In this document: positions 32,871-41,144 of the stretch, piece by piece | How the letters are laid out: each line of letters starts with the position of its first letter | Numbering within the stretch: position 1 is the first letter of the stretch | Assembly (NCBI GenBank): GCA_016124635.1 | Contig: WGNJ01000018.1 | Location: forward strand, 1 to 64,000 | Origin: Alphaproteobacteria bacterium | GTDB taxonomy: Bacteria; Pseudomonadota; Alphaproteobacteria; Micropepsales; Micropepsaceae | Reading direction: 5' to 3' | DNA length: 64,000 nt | Made by a program: the position numbers and the translations under genes | Notes under the pieces: model-generated | Told to the model about the DNA's origin: nothing | What the model saw: the letters and a program-made list of their open reading frames with translations, nothing else | The model's database searches: none

Positions 32871-33773
32871 ATGTCAGACGTATCTCGACGGCGCACTGGA
32901 GAGTTACTTAGAAAACTGTTTTCGATCCTGTTGAAGAACCCGGACGGACTTCAAGCTGGCAAAGCTCTCTCGCAATTGGCGGATGCCGTTACGCTGACCG
33001 CTCACGAGGCTGGCGAGTACGAGGAAGGATCCCGCCGCTTCGAAAAGATAGTGAGATTTGCCACCGTCGATTGCGTGAAGGCGGGATGGCTAATCAAGAA
33101 CAAAGGTACGTGGTCTGTGACTGAGGCTGGCGCAAGCGCGTATAAAAAGCTTACCGACCCAGAGGAATTCGCTCGAGAAGCGAGCAAACTCTATCGCGCC
33201 TGGAAGCGTGGCCAGCCGGACAAACCCACGTCACCGTCGGATCTCGGTCTGGAGGAGATTGAGGCGGCGGAGCAAAAATCGGCGACGATCACTTTCGAGC
33301 AAGCGGGTGAACAAGCTTGGAACGAAGTTGAGCAATACCTTCGAAATATGAATCCGATGGAATTCCAACATCTCGTTGCCGGCCTCTTGAAGGCGATGGG
33401 ATACCACGTTTCGTGGGTCTCGCCTCCCGGTAAAGATGGAGGCATTGATGTTATTGCTCATACGGATCCATTAGGAACGCAACAGCCGCGCATCAAAGTC
33501 CAAGTGAAGAGAGTCGGACACCGCGTAGACAGCGACGGGCTCAAGTTATTTGTCGTAATGGTGAATGAGGCGGACGTCGGTCTTTACGTATCCACTGGCG
33601 GGTTTACACGGGACGCAGAGGACTTCGCGCGCAATCAAGAACGGCGAAGAGTCACTTTAATAGACCTGGAGCGCCTGCTCGATCTTTGGGTCGAGCACCT
33701 TCCGCGCATGGACGACACCACGAGAAGGCGAATGCCTCTGACTCCGATCTACTTCTTGACGCCTGAGGACTAG
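32871..33773 (+). CDS. Mrr-like type IV restriction endonuclease
   Basis: This 300-residue protein has an N-terminal winged-helix region (SQLADAVTLT..., about residues 1-95), a linker, and a C-terminal Mrr catalytic domain: NPMEFQHLVAGLLKAMGYHV (161-180), Asp193 in KDGGIDVIA, and Gln211-Val-Lys213 in KVQVKR, the expected PD-(D/E)xK set with a QxK ending. Mrr enzymes cut methylated foreign DNA. Its base composition is lower in GC than the core genes. It is next to a DNA adenine methyltransferase and a BglII-like nuclease. Confidence 0.87.
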   Translation: MSDVSRRRTGELLRKLFSILLKNPDGLQAGKALSQLADAVTLTAHEAGEYEEGSRRFEKIVRFATVDCVKAGWLIKNKGTWSVTEAGASAYKKLTDPEEFAREASKLYRAWKRGQPDKPTSPSDLGLEEIEAAEQKSATITFEQAGEQAWNEVEQYLRNMNPMEFQHLVAGLLKAMGYHVSWVSPPGKDGGIDVIAHTDPLGTQQPRIKVQVKRVGHRVDSDGLKLFVVMVNEADVGLYVSTGGFTRDAEDFARNQERRRVTLIDLERLLDLWVEHLPRMDDTTRRRMPLTPIYFLTPED

Positions 33774-34032
33774 CTGCGAACCAACGTGCATTGCGTCGTC
33801 GACGTCGACGCCGCCCATGCCCATCAGCGCAAAAGCGATCTAGGTGAGCGCGGGGCGCGCATAGACGAGCCACCCGGTGGGGCGCCTCCGTGACGAATTT
33901 TGTAACAGTCTGTCGGTTTCGACGTTGCGAGCGAGCCTTGAGGCTCAATCGCTCGGTCGTCCATGGGTCCTTGCCTTGCTATGGTCATTGTTTTGGAACA
34001 TACAGTGAACGAACGCTAAGCAGGTAGCAAAT
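33774..34032. other. Intergenic region between nuclease and methyltransferase genes
   Basis: These 259 bases hold no supported gene. The first half has higher GC, like the core genome; the last 100 bases are AT-richer and precede the methyltransferase start. A remnant of a lost gene is possible but was not recognised. Confidence 0.35.
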
Positions 34033-34914
34033 ATGCAACCGGAAAATCGTAAGGGTCGACCCAATGAACCTGTTGATGAATTTGTGGATGACGAAGCGTT
34101 TCTCGAACACCTTCGCCGAATCAAACTACCAATGAGAGCGGGTCATCGGACCCCAACCGGGTTGTTCGGGGATCCCATGCCAGCACCAGCGACGGCGAAG
34201 AAGCGCAGCCAAGCGAGGCCAAGGCCATCTCGCGGCAAACGAATGTCGGTAAGTTCGGCGCCGATCGAGCAGTTGCCGCTACAATCTTCGGGACATGCGC
34301 TGCTGCAATTCGCGGGCTCCACCCGTTTCGGCACAATCTTGGCAGATCCGCCATGGCAATTTCAGAACAAGACAGGAAAGGTAGCGCCAGAACACAAGCG
34401 ATTGAATCGTTATGCAACGATGTCGCTCGAAGAAATCAGGCGACTTCCTGTCGGGCAAATTACGGCCGATGTTGCTCACCTCTATTTGTGGGTGCCGAAC
34501 GCATTGCTGCCGGAAGGGCTTGCAGTGCTCAGCGCATGGGGATTCACATACAAAGGCAACATCGTTTGGGAAAAGATACGAAAAGACGGTGGACCGGACG
34601 GACGCGGTGTTGGCTTCTACTTTCGCAACGTGACCGAACTGATCCTTTTTGGTGTGAAGGGCAAAAACGCCCGCACCAGGGCAGCGGGCCGGCGACAGGT
34701 GAATTTCATTTCCACCCGAAAGCGAGAGCACAGTCGAAAGCCGGACGAGCAATATCCAATTATCGAGGCATGCTCACACGGGCCTTTCTTGGAGCTATTT
34801 GCGCGGGGCGTGCGCAAAGGGTGGTCTGTTTGGGGAAATCAGGCTGATGATGGCTATGCGCCGACTTGGAAAACCTATGCCCATCACTCGCAAGCCCGGC
34901 TAGCTGCCGAATAG
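34033..34914 (+). CDS. MT-A70 family DNA N6-adenine methyltransferase
   Basis: This 293-residue protein has an N-terminal basic extension, then FGTILADPPWQF with the DPPW catalytic motif at residues 105-108, followed by the MT-A70 blocks VAHLYLWVPNALLPEGLAVL and FTYKGNIVWEKIRKDGG, and ends with HGPFLELFARGVRKGWSVWG. It should methylate adenine in DNA. A BglII/BstYI-type endonuclease gene is convergent with a 9-base gap, which suggests a restriction-modification pair whose site this enzyme protects. Confidence 0.9.
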   Translation: MQPENRKGRPNEPVDEFVDDEAFLEHLRRIKLPMRAGHRTPTGLFGDPMPAPATAKKRSQARPRPSRGKRMSVSSAPIEQLPLQSSGHALLQFAGSTRFGTILADPPWQFQNKTGKVAPEHKRLNRYATMSLEEIRRLPVGQITADVAHLYLWVPNALLPEGLAVLSAWGFTYKGNIVWEKIRKDGGPDGRGVGFYFRNVTELILFGVKGKNARTRAAGRRQVNFISTRKREHSRKPDEQYPIIEACSHGPFLELFARGVRKGWSVWGNQADDGYAPTWKTYAHHSQARLAAE

Positions 34915-34923
34915 CGACAGAAC

Positions 34924-35760
34924 TTAGTCCAACGCGTCATCAGACCAGTCTTCAATACATTTTGGAGTAATTCCGAACACTAGAACGGGGCAACTCCCGT
35001 TTCGACCAGCGTTTAGCCGATACAGTAGCTTCCCCATCCAGGTGGTGCTGGCGCCATATTTCTCGAACGTCATCCGAGGTTTGCCCGACGGTTTGAACTC
35101 TGGCTTTCCGCTCTTGCTAAGTGACTGACCCAATTTCCTGAATACTGGATTTAGCGACGCACTTCTGGTTACTAGAACTCCCACATCGATCGCGCCACAA
35201 AGAGCAAATGCATTGAATGCGTAGAGATCTCGATCGAATGTTTGGTCCTTGCTATTCCACTCCATATCGAATGCCACCTTGCCCTTTACATAGTCAATTT
35301 TGTGACCATCCAGGAACTTTGCTCGCCTAATATTTCGGCATCGAATTTCAAATACTGGTTTTCCTCCCGCTGTCTCCCTAACTTTCTCCTTCCAGGTGAG
35401 CCGCACGTCTAGATCACCTTGAATGATGGTCTCGTGCCAGTTCAACGGGCGCAAAGTCGCCGATAGCAGTTTCGGGATTTCGGATTCATTTCCTCCAGCC
35501 CTGCGGATCATCGCTGTGCTGATTCTAAAGGATCTCAAGCAATCAAGAATCTGCTTGAATTCGGAACGATGACTCTCGCTGAGTAATACTGCGGCGCCTC
35601 TGTAGCTGTACACGTCATAAAGGGAACGAACGTCAGCGGGAACTTTCTTGTCGACTATTGACTGCGAGTCAGCGGCCTCCCCAGGCGCCAAGGCAACGTC
35701 ACCTTTGGAGACCTCGGCCTGAAGGTCGTCATCGTCTTCCTCGTTGTCAGGGTTCGCCAT
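34924..35760 (-). CDS. BglII/BstYI-family type II restriction endonuclease
   Basis: This 278-residue protein begins with a long acidic leader (MANPDNEEDDDDLQAEVSKG). The core reads KIDYVKGKVAFDMEWNSKDQ with TFDRDLYAFNAFALCGAIDV next to it. This is the BglII/BstYI-family block in which Asp156, Glu167 and the residue two positions on (Asn169) fit the D...ExQ/N type active site. The family cuts GATC-type palindromes such as AGATCT or RGATCY; the site here is not determined. It converges on the MT-A70 gene. The low GC suggests transfer. Confidence 0.82.
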   Translation of the reverse strand: MANPDNEEDDDDLQAEVSKGDVALAPGEAADSQSIVDKKVPADVRSLYDVYSYRGAAVLLSESHRSEFKQILDCLRSFRISTAMIRRAGGNESEIPKLLSATLRPLNWHETIIQGDLDVRLTWKEKVRETAGGKPVFEIRCRNIRRAKFLDGHKIDYVKGKVAFDMEWNSKDQTFDRDLYAFNAFALCGAIDVGVLVTRSASLNPVFRKLGQSLSKSGKPEFKPSGKPRMTFEKYGASTTWMGKLLYRLNAGRNGSCPVLVFGITPKCIEDWSDDALD

Positions 35761-36204
35761 CTAAATTCGCCTGCGATGTCCCGGAGAATCATGAATGAAC
35801 AACACTAGCACCTCGACCCTGGCTGACCGCTGACCGAGATCTCTAAGCCCGGTTTGACCGGCGAAGCCCAGATTGAGAACCGAATTACTCGCTCAACTGT
35901 AAGCGTGGGCTCGATCGGCGCGGCGACATCACTATTCTGAGGCGCGCAATACCGGCAGCTTTTCATTGCTATTTTCGCAATATTGAGGCAATGTAACGTC
36001 TACCTGTAGCGCGCGACTACGGTCACAGTATGCGACCGTCGAACTTTATCCGTCACGCGTGGCGGATGTGTTGGAACTTGAAATGGGGGAAATCTGCGGT
36101 TGTTGGAATGTGCGAGGTTTGGAGATGTTTGTTGCAACCACCAGCGCGAGGAGGTTGGCCGAGTTCTCTGAGAGGTTGTGTTCGGTGCCGTTGTGTATGC
36201 ACGA

Positions 36205-36256
36205 TGTAGCGGATTTGTAGCGGATGAAATGGCGAAAATGAGCCGATGTAGCGGAT
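36205..36256. repeat. Three TGTAGCGGAT direct repeats
   Basis: Exact copies of the 10-base unit occur at 36205-36214, 36216-36225 and 36247-36256, with spacings of 1 and 21 bases. They mark the edge between AT-rich and GC-rich DNA. Confidence 0.55.
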
Positions 36257-36320
36257 TAGAGGGGGGTACGGTGAGTCTGGACGTGCGGGCACCCGCTCCG
36301 CCGCGCGGCGCTTGCGGCTC

Positions 36321-36508
36321 GGCACCTCCCCCGCATGGCAGGGGAGGAAAAAGCAAGGCGAAGCGGCCCGGCACCTCCCCCGCTAAAGCACGGGAGGAAA
36401 GAGGCAAGCGCGGCGGCATTGGGATGAGGAAAACGCAAGGGGCGGTTCACCCCCTCCGTCGCGCCGCTTTGCGGCGCGCCACCTCCCCCGCTAAAGCGGT
36501 GGAGGAAA
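36321..36508. repeat. Three copies of a CACCTCCCCCGC...GGAGGAAA palindrome
   Basis: Units at 36321-36350, 36370-36400 and 36477-36508 share CACCTCCCCCGC, a short variable loop (ATGGCA, TAAAGCAC or TAAAGCGG) and GGAGGAAA, each forming a hairpin. The third is preceded by another hairpin, GCGCCGCTTTGCGGCGC. These look like REP-type intergenic units, not a CRISPR: spacing is irregular and spacers are not of equal length. Confidence 0.65.
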
Positions 36509-36618
36509 GGGTCGGCTCTGCGGCGCGCCAATCGAGCGAAGAGGTTCGCGGTGGTCCGCCCGGATTTCGTGGGTGGTCAACGTGGACCACGGCGGCACAA
36601 GAGAGATGAGGGTTTGAG

Positions 36619-37818
36619 ATGGCGGCGGTGTTGAACGGCATTCGGGTGCTCGATTTCGGGCGGTATATCGCGGGGCCGTATTGCGCGGCGCTGCTCGGCG
36701 ACCTCGGCGCCGAAGTCATCCGCATCGAAAAGCGCGACGGGTCGGAGGATCGCACGCTCGTGCCGGTGACGCGGCGCGCGGACGGCTCGCCCGGCGAAGG
36801 CGCCGTCTTCCTGCAGATGAACCGCAACAAACGCGGCCTTACCCTCGACCCGGCGCACCCCAAGGGCCGCGAGATCGTCAAGCGGCTGATCAAGACCGCC
36901 GACGTCGTGGTCGTGAACCTGCCGCCGCAAACGCTGCGCTCGCTCGAGCTTGACTGGCCCTCCGTGCACGCACTCAACCCGCGCACCGTGCTCACCACCG
37001 TCTCGGCGTTCGGCTCGGGCGGTCCGTACGAAGAGCGGCTCGGCTTCGACGGCGTGGCGCAGGCGATGTCGGGCGCCGTCTATCTCGCGGGCACCGAGGC
37101 GCAGCCCGTGCGCTCCTACGCTTCGTGGGTCGATTTCGGCACCGCTTCCCTCGCCGCCTTCGGCACGATGGCCGCATTGTTCGCGCGCGCGACCACGGGG
37201 CGAGGACAGCTCGTCGAAGGCGCGCTGTTGCGCACCGCCACCACCTTCGCGACGCAGGCGTTGCTCGAGCAGGACATGATCGCGCCAGACCGCGTGCCCA
37301 CCGTCAATCGCGGGCAGAACGCGGGGCCCGCCGACATCTTCAAATGCAAGGACGGCTGGATCACCATCCTTGTCAACGGCGATCCGCTGTTCCGGCGCTG
37401 GGCGAGACTGATGGGCGAAGAGCAGTGGCTCAAGGATCCGCGCTTCGCCAACGACCAGGCGCGCGGCGACAACGGCGCGGCGTTGAGCGAGCGCACGTCG
37501 CGCTGGTGCGCGGAGCGGACCGTGGCCGACGCTTTGGCCGAACTCGAACGCGCCAAACTGCCGGCGGGGCCGGTGTTCAAGCCGCAGCAGCTGCTCGATG
37601 ATCCGCACGTCAATGCGGCCGGCTATTTCGCCTCGATCGACTTCGAGGGCCTGGCGAAACAGGGGCGCATCTTCACGACGCCGGTCGTGCTTTCCGAGAC
37701 ACCGGGCACCGTGCGCATGAGCCCGCCGGCGCTCGGTCAGCATACGGACGAAATTTTGCGCGAGATCGGCTGCTCAAAGGACGACATCGCGGCGCTCAGA
37801 GAGGCAGGTGCGATCTGA
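36619..37818 (+). CDS. CaiB/BaiF-family CoA transferase
   Basis: This 399-residue class III CoA transferase has the family N-terminus LNGIRVLDFGRYIAGPYCAA, RDGSEDRTLVPV, and GFDGVAQAMSG (about residues 148-158) whose Asp is the expected catalytic carboxylate that forms the acyl-CoA anhydride. C-terminal AGPVFKPQQLLDDPHV closes the fold. Members move CoA between acids such as formyl/oxalyl, carnitine or succinate. It is isolated, with repeat clusters on both sides. Confidence 0.88.
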   Translation: MAAVLNGIRVLDFGRYIAGPYCAALLGDLGAEVIRIEKRDGSEDRTLVPVTRRADGSPGEGAVFLQMNRNKRGLTLDPAHPKGREIVKRLIKTADVVVVNLPPQTLRSLELDWPSVHALNPRTVLTTVSAFGSGGPYEERLGFDGVAQAMSGAVYLAGTEAQPVRSYASWVDFGTASLAAFGTMAALFARATTGRGQLVEGALLRTATTFATQALLEQDMIAPDRVPTVNRGQNAGPADIFKCKDGWITILVNGDPLFRRWARLMGEEQWLKDPRFANDQARGDNGAALSERTSRWCAERTVADALAELERAKLPAGPVFKPQQLLDDPHVNAAGYFASIDFEGLAKQGRIFTTPVVLSETPGTVRMSPPALGQHTDEILREIGCSKDDIAALREAGAI

Positions 37819-37844
37819 TCGGCCGACGCGCCTTGACGGACGTT

Positions 37845-38006
37845 CTTCCCCCCCTTGAGGGGGAAGGTGGATCGACGCGAGCCATTGCTCGCGGCGAGAC
37901 GGATGGGGGGACGGCGCTTCAGTGCCATCTCCGGCGGCGCTGTCCCCCCATCTGGCTGCGCTCGCCTGAGGGCTCGCGCATCCATCTTCCCCCTCACGGG
38001 GGGAAG
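37845..38006. repeat. 160-bp complete palindromic element between CoA transferase and next gene
   Basis: The left arm (CTTCCCCCC, then TTGAGGGGGAAGGTGGAT, then CGAGCC) is mirrored by the right arm, which reads on the opposite strand CTTCCCCCC, GTGAGGGGGAAGATGGAT, GCGCGAGCCC. Inner blocks ATGGGGGGAC and GTCCCCCCAT also mirror. The element begins 27 bases after the CoA transferase stop and ends flush against the stop codon of the convergent gene. Shape and lack of coding content suggest a MITE-like element. Confidence 0.75.
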
Positions 38007-39416
38007 TTATGCGCGGGCGGAGGTCGCGGCGGCGACGCGGCGGCGGAAGAGATCGGTCTCCTCCGGTCCCAAGACCGCATCGCCGAGCGCTTGGGCGGCG
38101 GCGACATATGCTTCGGCGCGCGCGCGATGGCCGTCGTCGATCGTGCGCAACTCCTGCACCATCGCGTCGGCATATTGGCGCAGGTGCGCCGCGACGCGCT
38201 CGAAGGCCTCGCGGTGAGCGGCATGGAAGGCACCGTCGGTGGCGAACTTGGCGCTGCCCGCGAGGAGTTCACCCCATTTCAGCGCGCGCTCGAGTTTTTG
38301 GCCGTCGACGTCGCGCAGAAGATCGGGACGACGCGGCGCACCGCCGGCGAAGGCGCCGAGGCGCTGCATCGGCAGCACGGCGTTGATCTCAATCGCGGCG
38401 CGCGCGATCAGCGCATCCATCGCGTCCGACATCAGATGGCGGGCCTTGACGAGATGCTGGCCCCACTTCGAACCCTTGCGCACGCCGATCTCGCGGATGA
38501 GGCCGTTCGACATCAGGACGAAGCGCTCGAGCTTCGGGAGCACGACCGCCGGGTTCATCTTGTGCGGCGGTGCGGCCGTCAGATCGTCGGTCAGGCTCTC
38601 CATGTCGGCGAGGAGGAGATCGCCGACGACGCCCATGTCGGTCTCGGAGAACAGCGTGTCGTCGCGCCGGCGCGAGACGACGGAGGCGAGGCGCAACACC
38701 TCCCACGGTTTGGCGAGGCGCGGCAGCAGCGTGAGCGCGACGTACGGACAGAGCTCGGGCCGGCGCGCCGAGAGGTCGTCGTAGATGTCGCGGATCGCCG
38801 CCAGATGCTCGTTGGTGAGGCTCTCGATCTGGCGCGGAAGTTTCGCGCGGATGGCGTCGAACTCGTGCGCGGCGTCGAGGAGGAGCGCGATCTCCTCGAC
38901 GTCGGCGAGGCCGGCCTCGCCGCCGAAGCGTAGCGCGAGGGCGCGGCGCGCGGGGCCTTCGGGCGCGATCTGGCCGAAGCTCGTGCGCACGGCGTCGGCC
39001 GCGGCGGCGCGAAGCTGGGCGACAAGGCCCTGCTCGCGCTTGGTCTCGCGGGCGAGGATGGCGGCGGCGATCTCGCTCTCGAGCGCCGGGAGTTTTTCCT
39101 TCAGGCCCTCGCTCTCGAGCCACTGCCAGAGCTTGGCGACCGAGGCGCGCAGGATGCGGCCCGTCTGCTTCTCCTCGCGCGGGCCGTCGATGAGCAGATC
39201 CTCGAAGGCAACGCAAAAGAGACGGCGCGGCGTCGGGATGCGGCGGCGCGACTTGCGCAGCATGGGTCTCAGCGCCTCGAGGATCACATCGACCGGCATG
39301 CCCGTGGCGCCGGCGAGCCGCTCGCGTTCGACCGCCGCGGCAAGCGCTGCCGCCTTGTCGAGCGGCAAGCTCGCCAGGAAGCGCTTCAGCTCGTCTTCTT
39401 TGGCCGGCAGCTTCAT
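38007..39416 (-). CDS. Conserved hypothetical protein, mostly helical
   Basis: This 469-residue protein is Ala/Leu/Arg-rich with no membrane helices or signal. It seems to be all helical, with an N-terminal helix pair (LKRFLASLPLDKAAALAAAV), a central part containing EIALLLDAAHEFDAIRAKL and LCPYVALTLLPRLAKPWEVL, and a C-terminal region ending LGPEETDLFRRRV. It is clearly coding by length and codon use, but I do not recognise the family; its helical repeats recall HEAT or DUF2336-type scaffolds, without a firm match. Confidence 0.72.
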   Translation of the reverse strand: MKLPAKEDELKRFLASLPLDKAAALAAAVERERLAGATGMPVDVILEALRPMLRKSRRRIPTPRRLFCVAFEDLLIDGPREEKQTGRILRASVAKLWQWLESEGLKEKLPALESEIAAAILARETKREQGLVAQLRAAAADAVRTSFGQIAPEGPARRALALRFGGEAGLADVEEIALLLDAAHEFDAIRAKLPRQIESLTNEHLAAIRDIYDDLSARRPELCPYVALTLLPRLAKPWEVLRLASVVSRRRDDTLFSETDMGVVGDLLLADMESLTDDLTAAPPHKMNPAVVLPKLERFVLMSNGLIREIGVRKGSKWGQHLVKARHLMSDAMDALIARAAIEINAVLPMQRLGAFAGGAPRRPDLLRDVDGQKLERALKWGELLAGSAKFATDGAFHAAHREAFERVAAHLRQYADAMVQELRTIDDGHRARAEAYVAAAQALGDAVLGPEETDLFRRRVAAATSARA

Positions 39417-39446
39417 GGGCCCAACCTTAGCAACCCGGCGTTAACA

Positions 39447-39475
39447 AGAAAGGGCGGCGCTGAGGCCGCCCCTTC
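39447..39475 (-). terminator. Intrinsic terminator of the FecR-like gene
   Basis: On the minus strand, GGGGCGGC/GCCGCCC forms a 7-8 base-pair stem with a short loop and is followed by TTTCTTGTT. It begins about 20 bases after the stop codon. Confidence 0.75.
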
Positions 39476-39495
39476 GATCACGCCCGCCAAGCGGG

Positions 39496-40209
39496 TTAGT
39501 TGTTGCCGCTGCCTTCGCCGCCCGCCGACCCGGCGCCGTCGCCGCCGGTCGTGCCGGCGCCCGGGCCGCCGTCCTGATGGCCGAACGGGTTCATGCCGTA
39601 GTCGACGGCCGGATCGCCAGCGAGCCACGGCTTGTGCTTCGGACCTTCGGTATTGCCGTCGGGGTCGAACTCGATCATGTCGCCTTCGCTCATGGCGAAA
39701 TTCTTGCCGGTCTTGTTGTTGTGGATGTTGCCCTGACCGTGCTCGAAGAAGACGATCTCATTGTCATTGTCGCCGATTTGGGTTTTCACGATCGTGCCGC
39801 GGATACCGATGGTCACCATCGGCGTTTGAAGCTGCACGCGGTCCTTCGGAATCGTGCCGGAGACGAAGCGGAATACGCCGTGCGTCATCTTCAAGGTCTG
39901 CGCGCCGGCGCCGCCTTGGTTGTAGACGTAGTTGTCGACGACGATGGTCGAGCCCGAGCCCAAGGTCAGCCGGCTGCCATCGGTGAACGTCACTTCGAGC
40001 GATCCGTTGGGCACCGTCTGGAGCGTCGCATTGCGCACGACGGGATCCAGCCGGTAGAGCGGCGCACGATTCGCTTGGGGCGGCGTCTGATAGGCAAACG
40101 TTTGGACGCGGGTCGCTTCGCCGACATTTTCGGCGTAGGCGACCGAGACCGCCGTGGCGGCGAGCGGCGCCACGAAAGCCAGAAGAGAAACAGCAGCACA
40201 AAGGCGCAT
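39496..40209 (-). CDS. Secreted FecR-domain protein
   Basis: This 237-residue protein has a signal peptide (about residues 1-26, ending VAYA), then a FecR-type domain: VPNGSLEVTFTDGSRLTLGS, TIVVDNYVYN, HGVFRFVSGTIPKDRVQLQT and VTIGIRGTIVKTQ (about 65-145). The tail is Gly/Asn-rich and disordered. FecR in iron uptake is an anti-sigma/sensor with a membrane anchor; here it has a signal peptide instead, no sigma factor or TonB receptor is adjacent, and it is more like FecR-domain secreted proteins of unknown role. Confidence 0.82.
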   Translation of the reverse strand: MRLCAAVSLLAFVAPLAATAVSVAYAENVGEATRVQTFAYQTPPQANRAPLYRLDPVVRNATLQTVPNGSLEVTFTDGSRLTLGSGSTIVVDNYVYNQGGAGAQTLKMTHGVFRFVSGTIPKDRVQLQTPMVTIGIRGTIVKTQIGDNDNEIVFFEHGQGNIHNNKTGKNFAMSEGDMIEFDPDGNTEGPKHKPWLAGDPAVDYGMNPFGHQDGGPGAGTTGGDGAGSAGGEGSGNN

Positions 40210-40354
40210 GGGACCCTCCTTGCGGACAAAACGGGGACCCGGCCTTGCTCGCCGAATCCCCGCCGGTGTTGCCGAAATTTAAGGCCACGATTGCCGTGCC
40301 GCAACCGTGGCCTGGTTCAAACCTTGATCTCTGTCACAAGAGTCGGAACCGAAC

Positions 40355-40510
40355 CTAGCGGTTCGGGATGATCTCGACGTGCGCGTTCGGATAGGCCCGG
40401 CGAATACGCGCAACTTCAATGGGGTCGGTCGTGATACGGACCACGCCACCGAAGGTAACGCGATACATGAAGCTGGGACGGGGAACCGAAGCGGCAGCAA
40501 CGTAGTGCAT
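40355..40510 (-). CDS. 51-residue small protein
   Basis: An ATG at 40510 is preceded on the minus strand by GAAAGGAG (spacing 7 bases) and opens a frame ending at TAG 40357-40355. The product begins MHYVAAASVPRPSF, continues YRVTFGGVVRITTDPIEVAR (mixed strands then a helix) and ends PNAHVEIIPNR. No family is recognised. The excellent ribosome site and coding-like composition support it. It has one FecR-domain gene downstream in the same direction and a divergent XRE gene upstream. Confidence 0.65.
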   Translation of the reverse strand: MHYVAAASVPRPSFMYRVTFGGVVRITTDPIEVARIRRAYPNAHVEIIPNR

Positions 40511-40832
40511 CGGTTTCTCCTTTCTTACTCAACGGGGGCTTAAGTCTTTCTTAAGCCTGGCGGGATCGTAGCCCGAGCGAGCGCGCACTTCGTGCGTCCA
40601 CCTCCTAATATGCACATTGTGCGCAATATGACAAGTATATGACACGCACTCGGTGCGCTTTATTCGTCGCCATGGCGATTTCAGCCGCAAATGCAACACC
40701 GGAGATTGAGACCGGGCGGCGTTCACCGTGATCAAATATGACGGTCTTGGCGATGGAACGGATGCTGGCGCACTGCTACTGTCCGCATGCGGACAGTTCA
40801 AAAAGCCAGCAGTTTCAAGGGAAAAAGCGTCG

Positions 40833-41123
40833 ATGAAGGGGCATGACTTTAGGCGATGGCGCAAGAGCCTGGAGCTGTCGCAGAAGGAAGCAGCCGACGC
40901 TCTCGGCCTCAAGAGACGCGTCGTCCAGTATTATGAAAAGGGTGAGCGCGACGGCGATCCGGTCAAGATTCCGCGTACGGTTCGCTTGGCTTGCTACGCC
41001 ATCCTGAGCGGCGTCGCCGACTACCACGGACCGGAAAAGGACAAGAAGAAAGATCGCGACGAAGAGCGCGAACCGCCCGCCGAAAAGTCAGAGAAGAAGA
41101 GCAAGAAGAAGAAAAAGAAATAG
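40833..41123 (+). CDS. XRE-type helix-turn-helix protein with Lys-rich tail
   Basis: This 96-residue protein starts at 40833. Its N-terminal half is an XRE/Cro helix-turn-helix: DFRRWRKSLELSQKEAADAL followed by GLKRRVVQYYEKGERDGDP. The last 40 residues are a run of Lys/Glu/Asp (KDKKKDRDEEREPPAEKSEK, and more), probably disordered. It is likely a small DNA-binding regulator. It lies near the small protein gene at 40355-40510 on the other strand. Confidence 0.78.
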   Translation: MKGHDFRRWRKSLELSQKEAADALGLKRRVVQYYEKGERDGDPVKIPRTVRLACYAILSGVADYHGPEKDKKKDRDEEREPPAEKSEKKSKKKKKK

Positions 41124-41144
41124 AATCGCGACGACGCGAAGAGC

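Larger units (their letters stand above)
35761..36618. other. Long intergenic region with repeats, no supported gene
   Basis: 858 bases lie between the endonuclease and the CoA transferase gene. The left half is AT-richer and continues the composition of the defence island; the boundary to normal high GC is near 36270. It contains three TGTAGCGGAT copies (36205-36256) and three CACCTCCCCCGC palindromes (36321-36508). Reading frames here have no recognisable product. Confidence 0.5.

Noticed and set aside
36321..36508. CRISPR array
   Set aside because: There are three short palindromes with unequal spacing and no cas genes; the units are REP-like hairpins.
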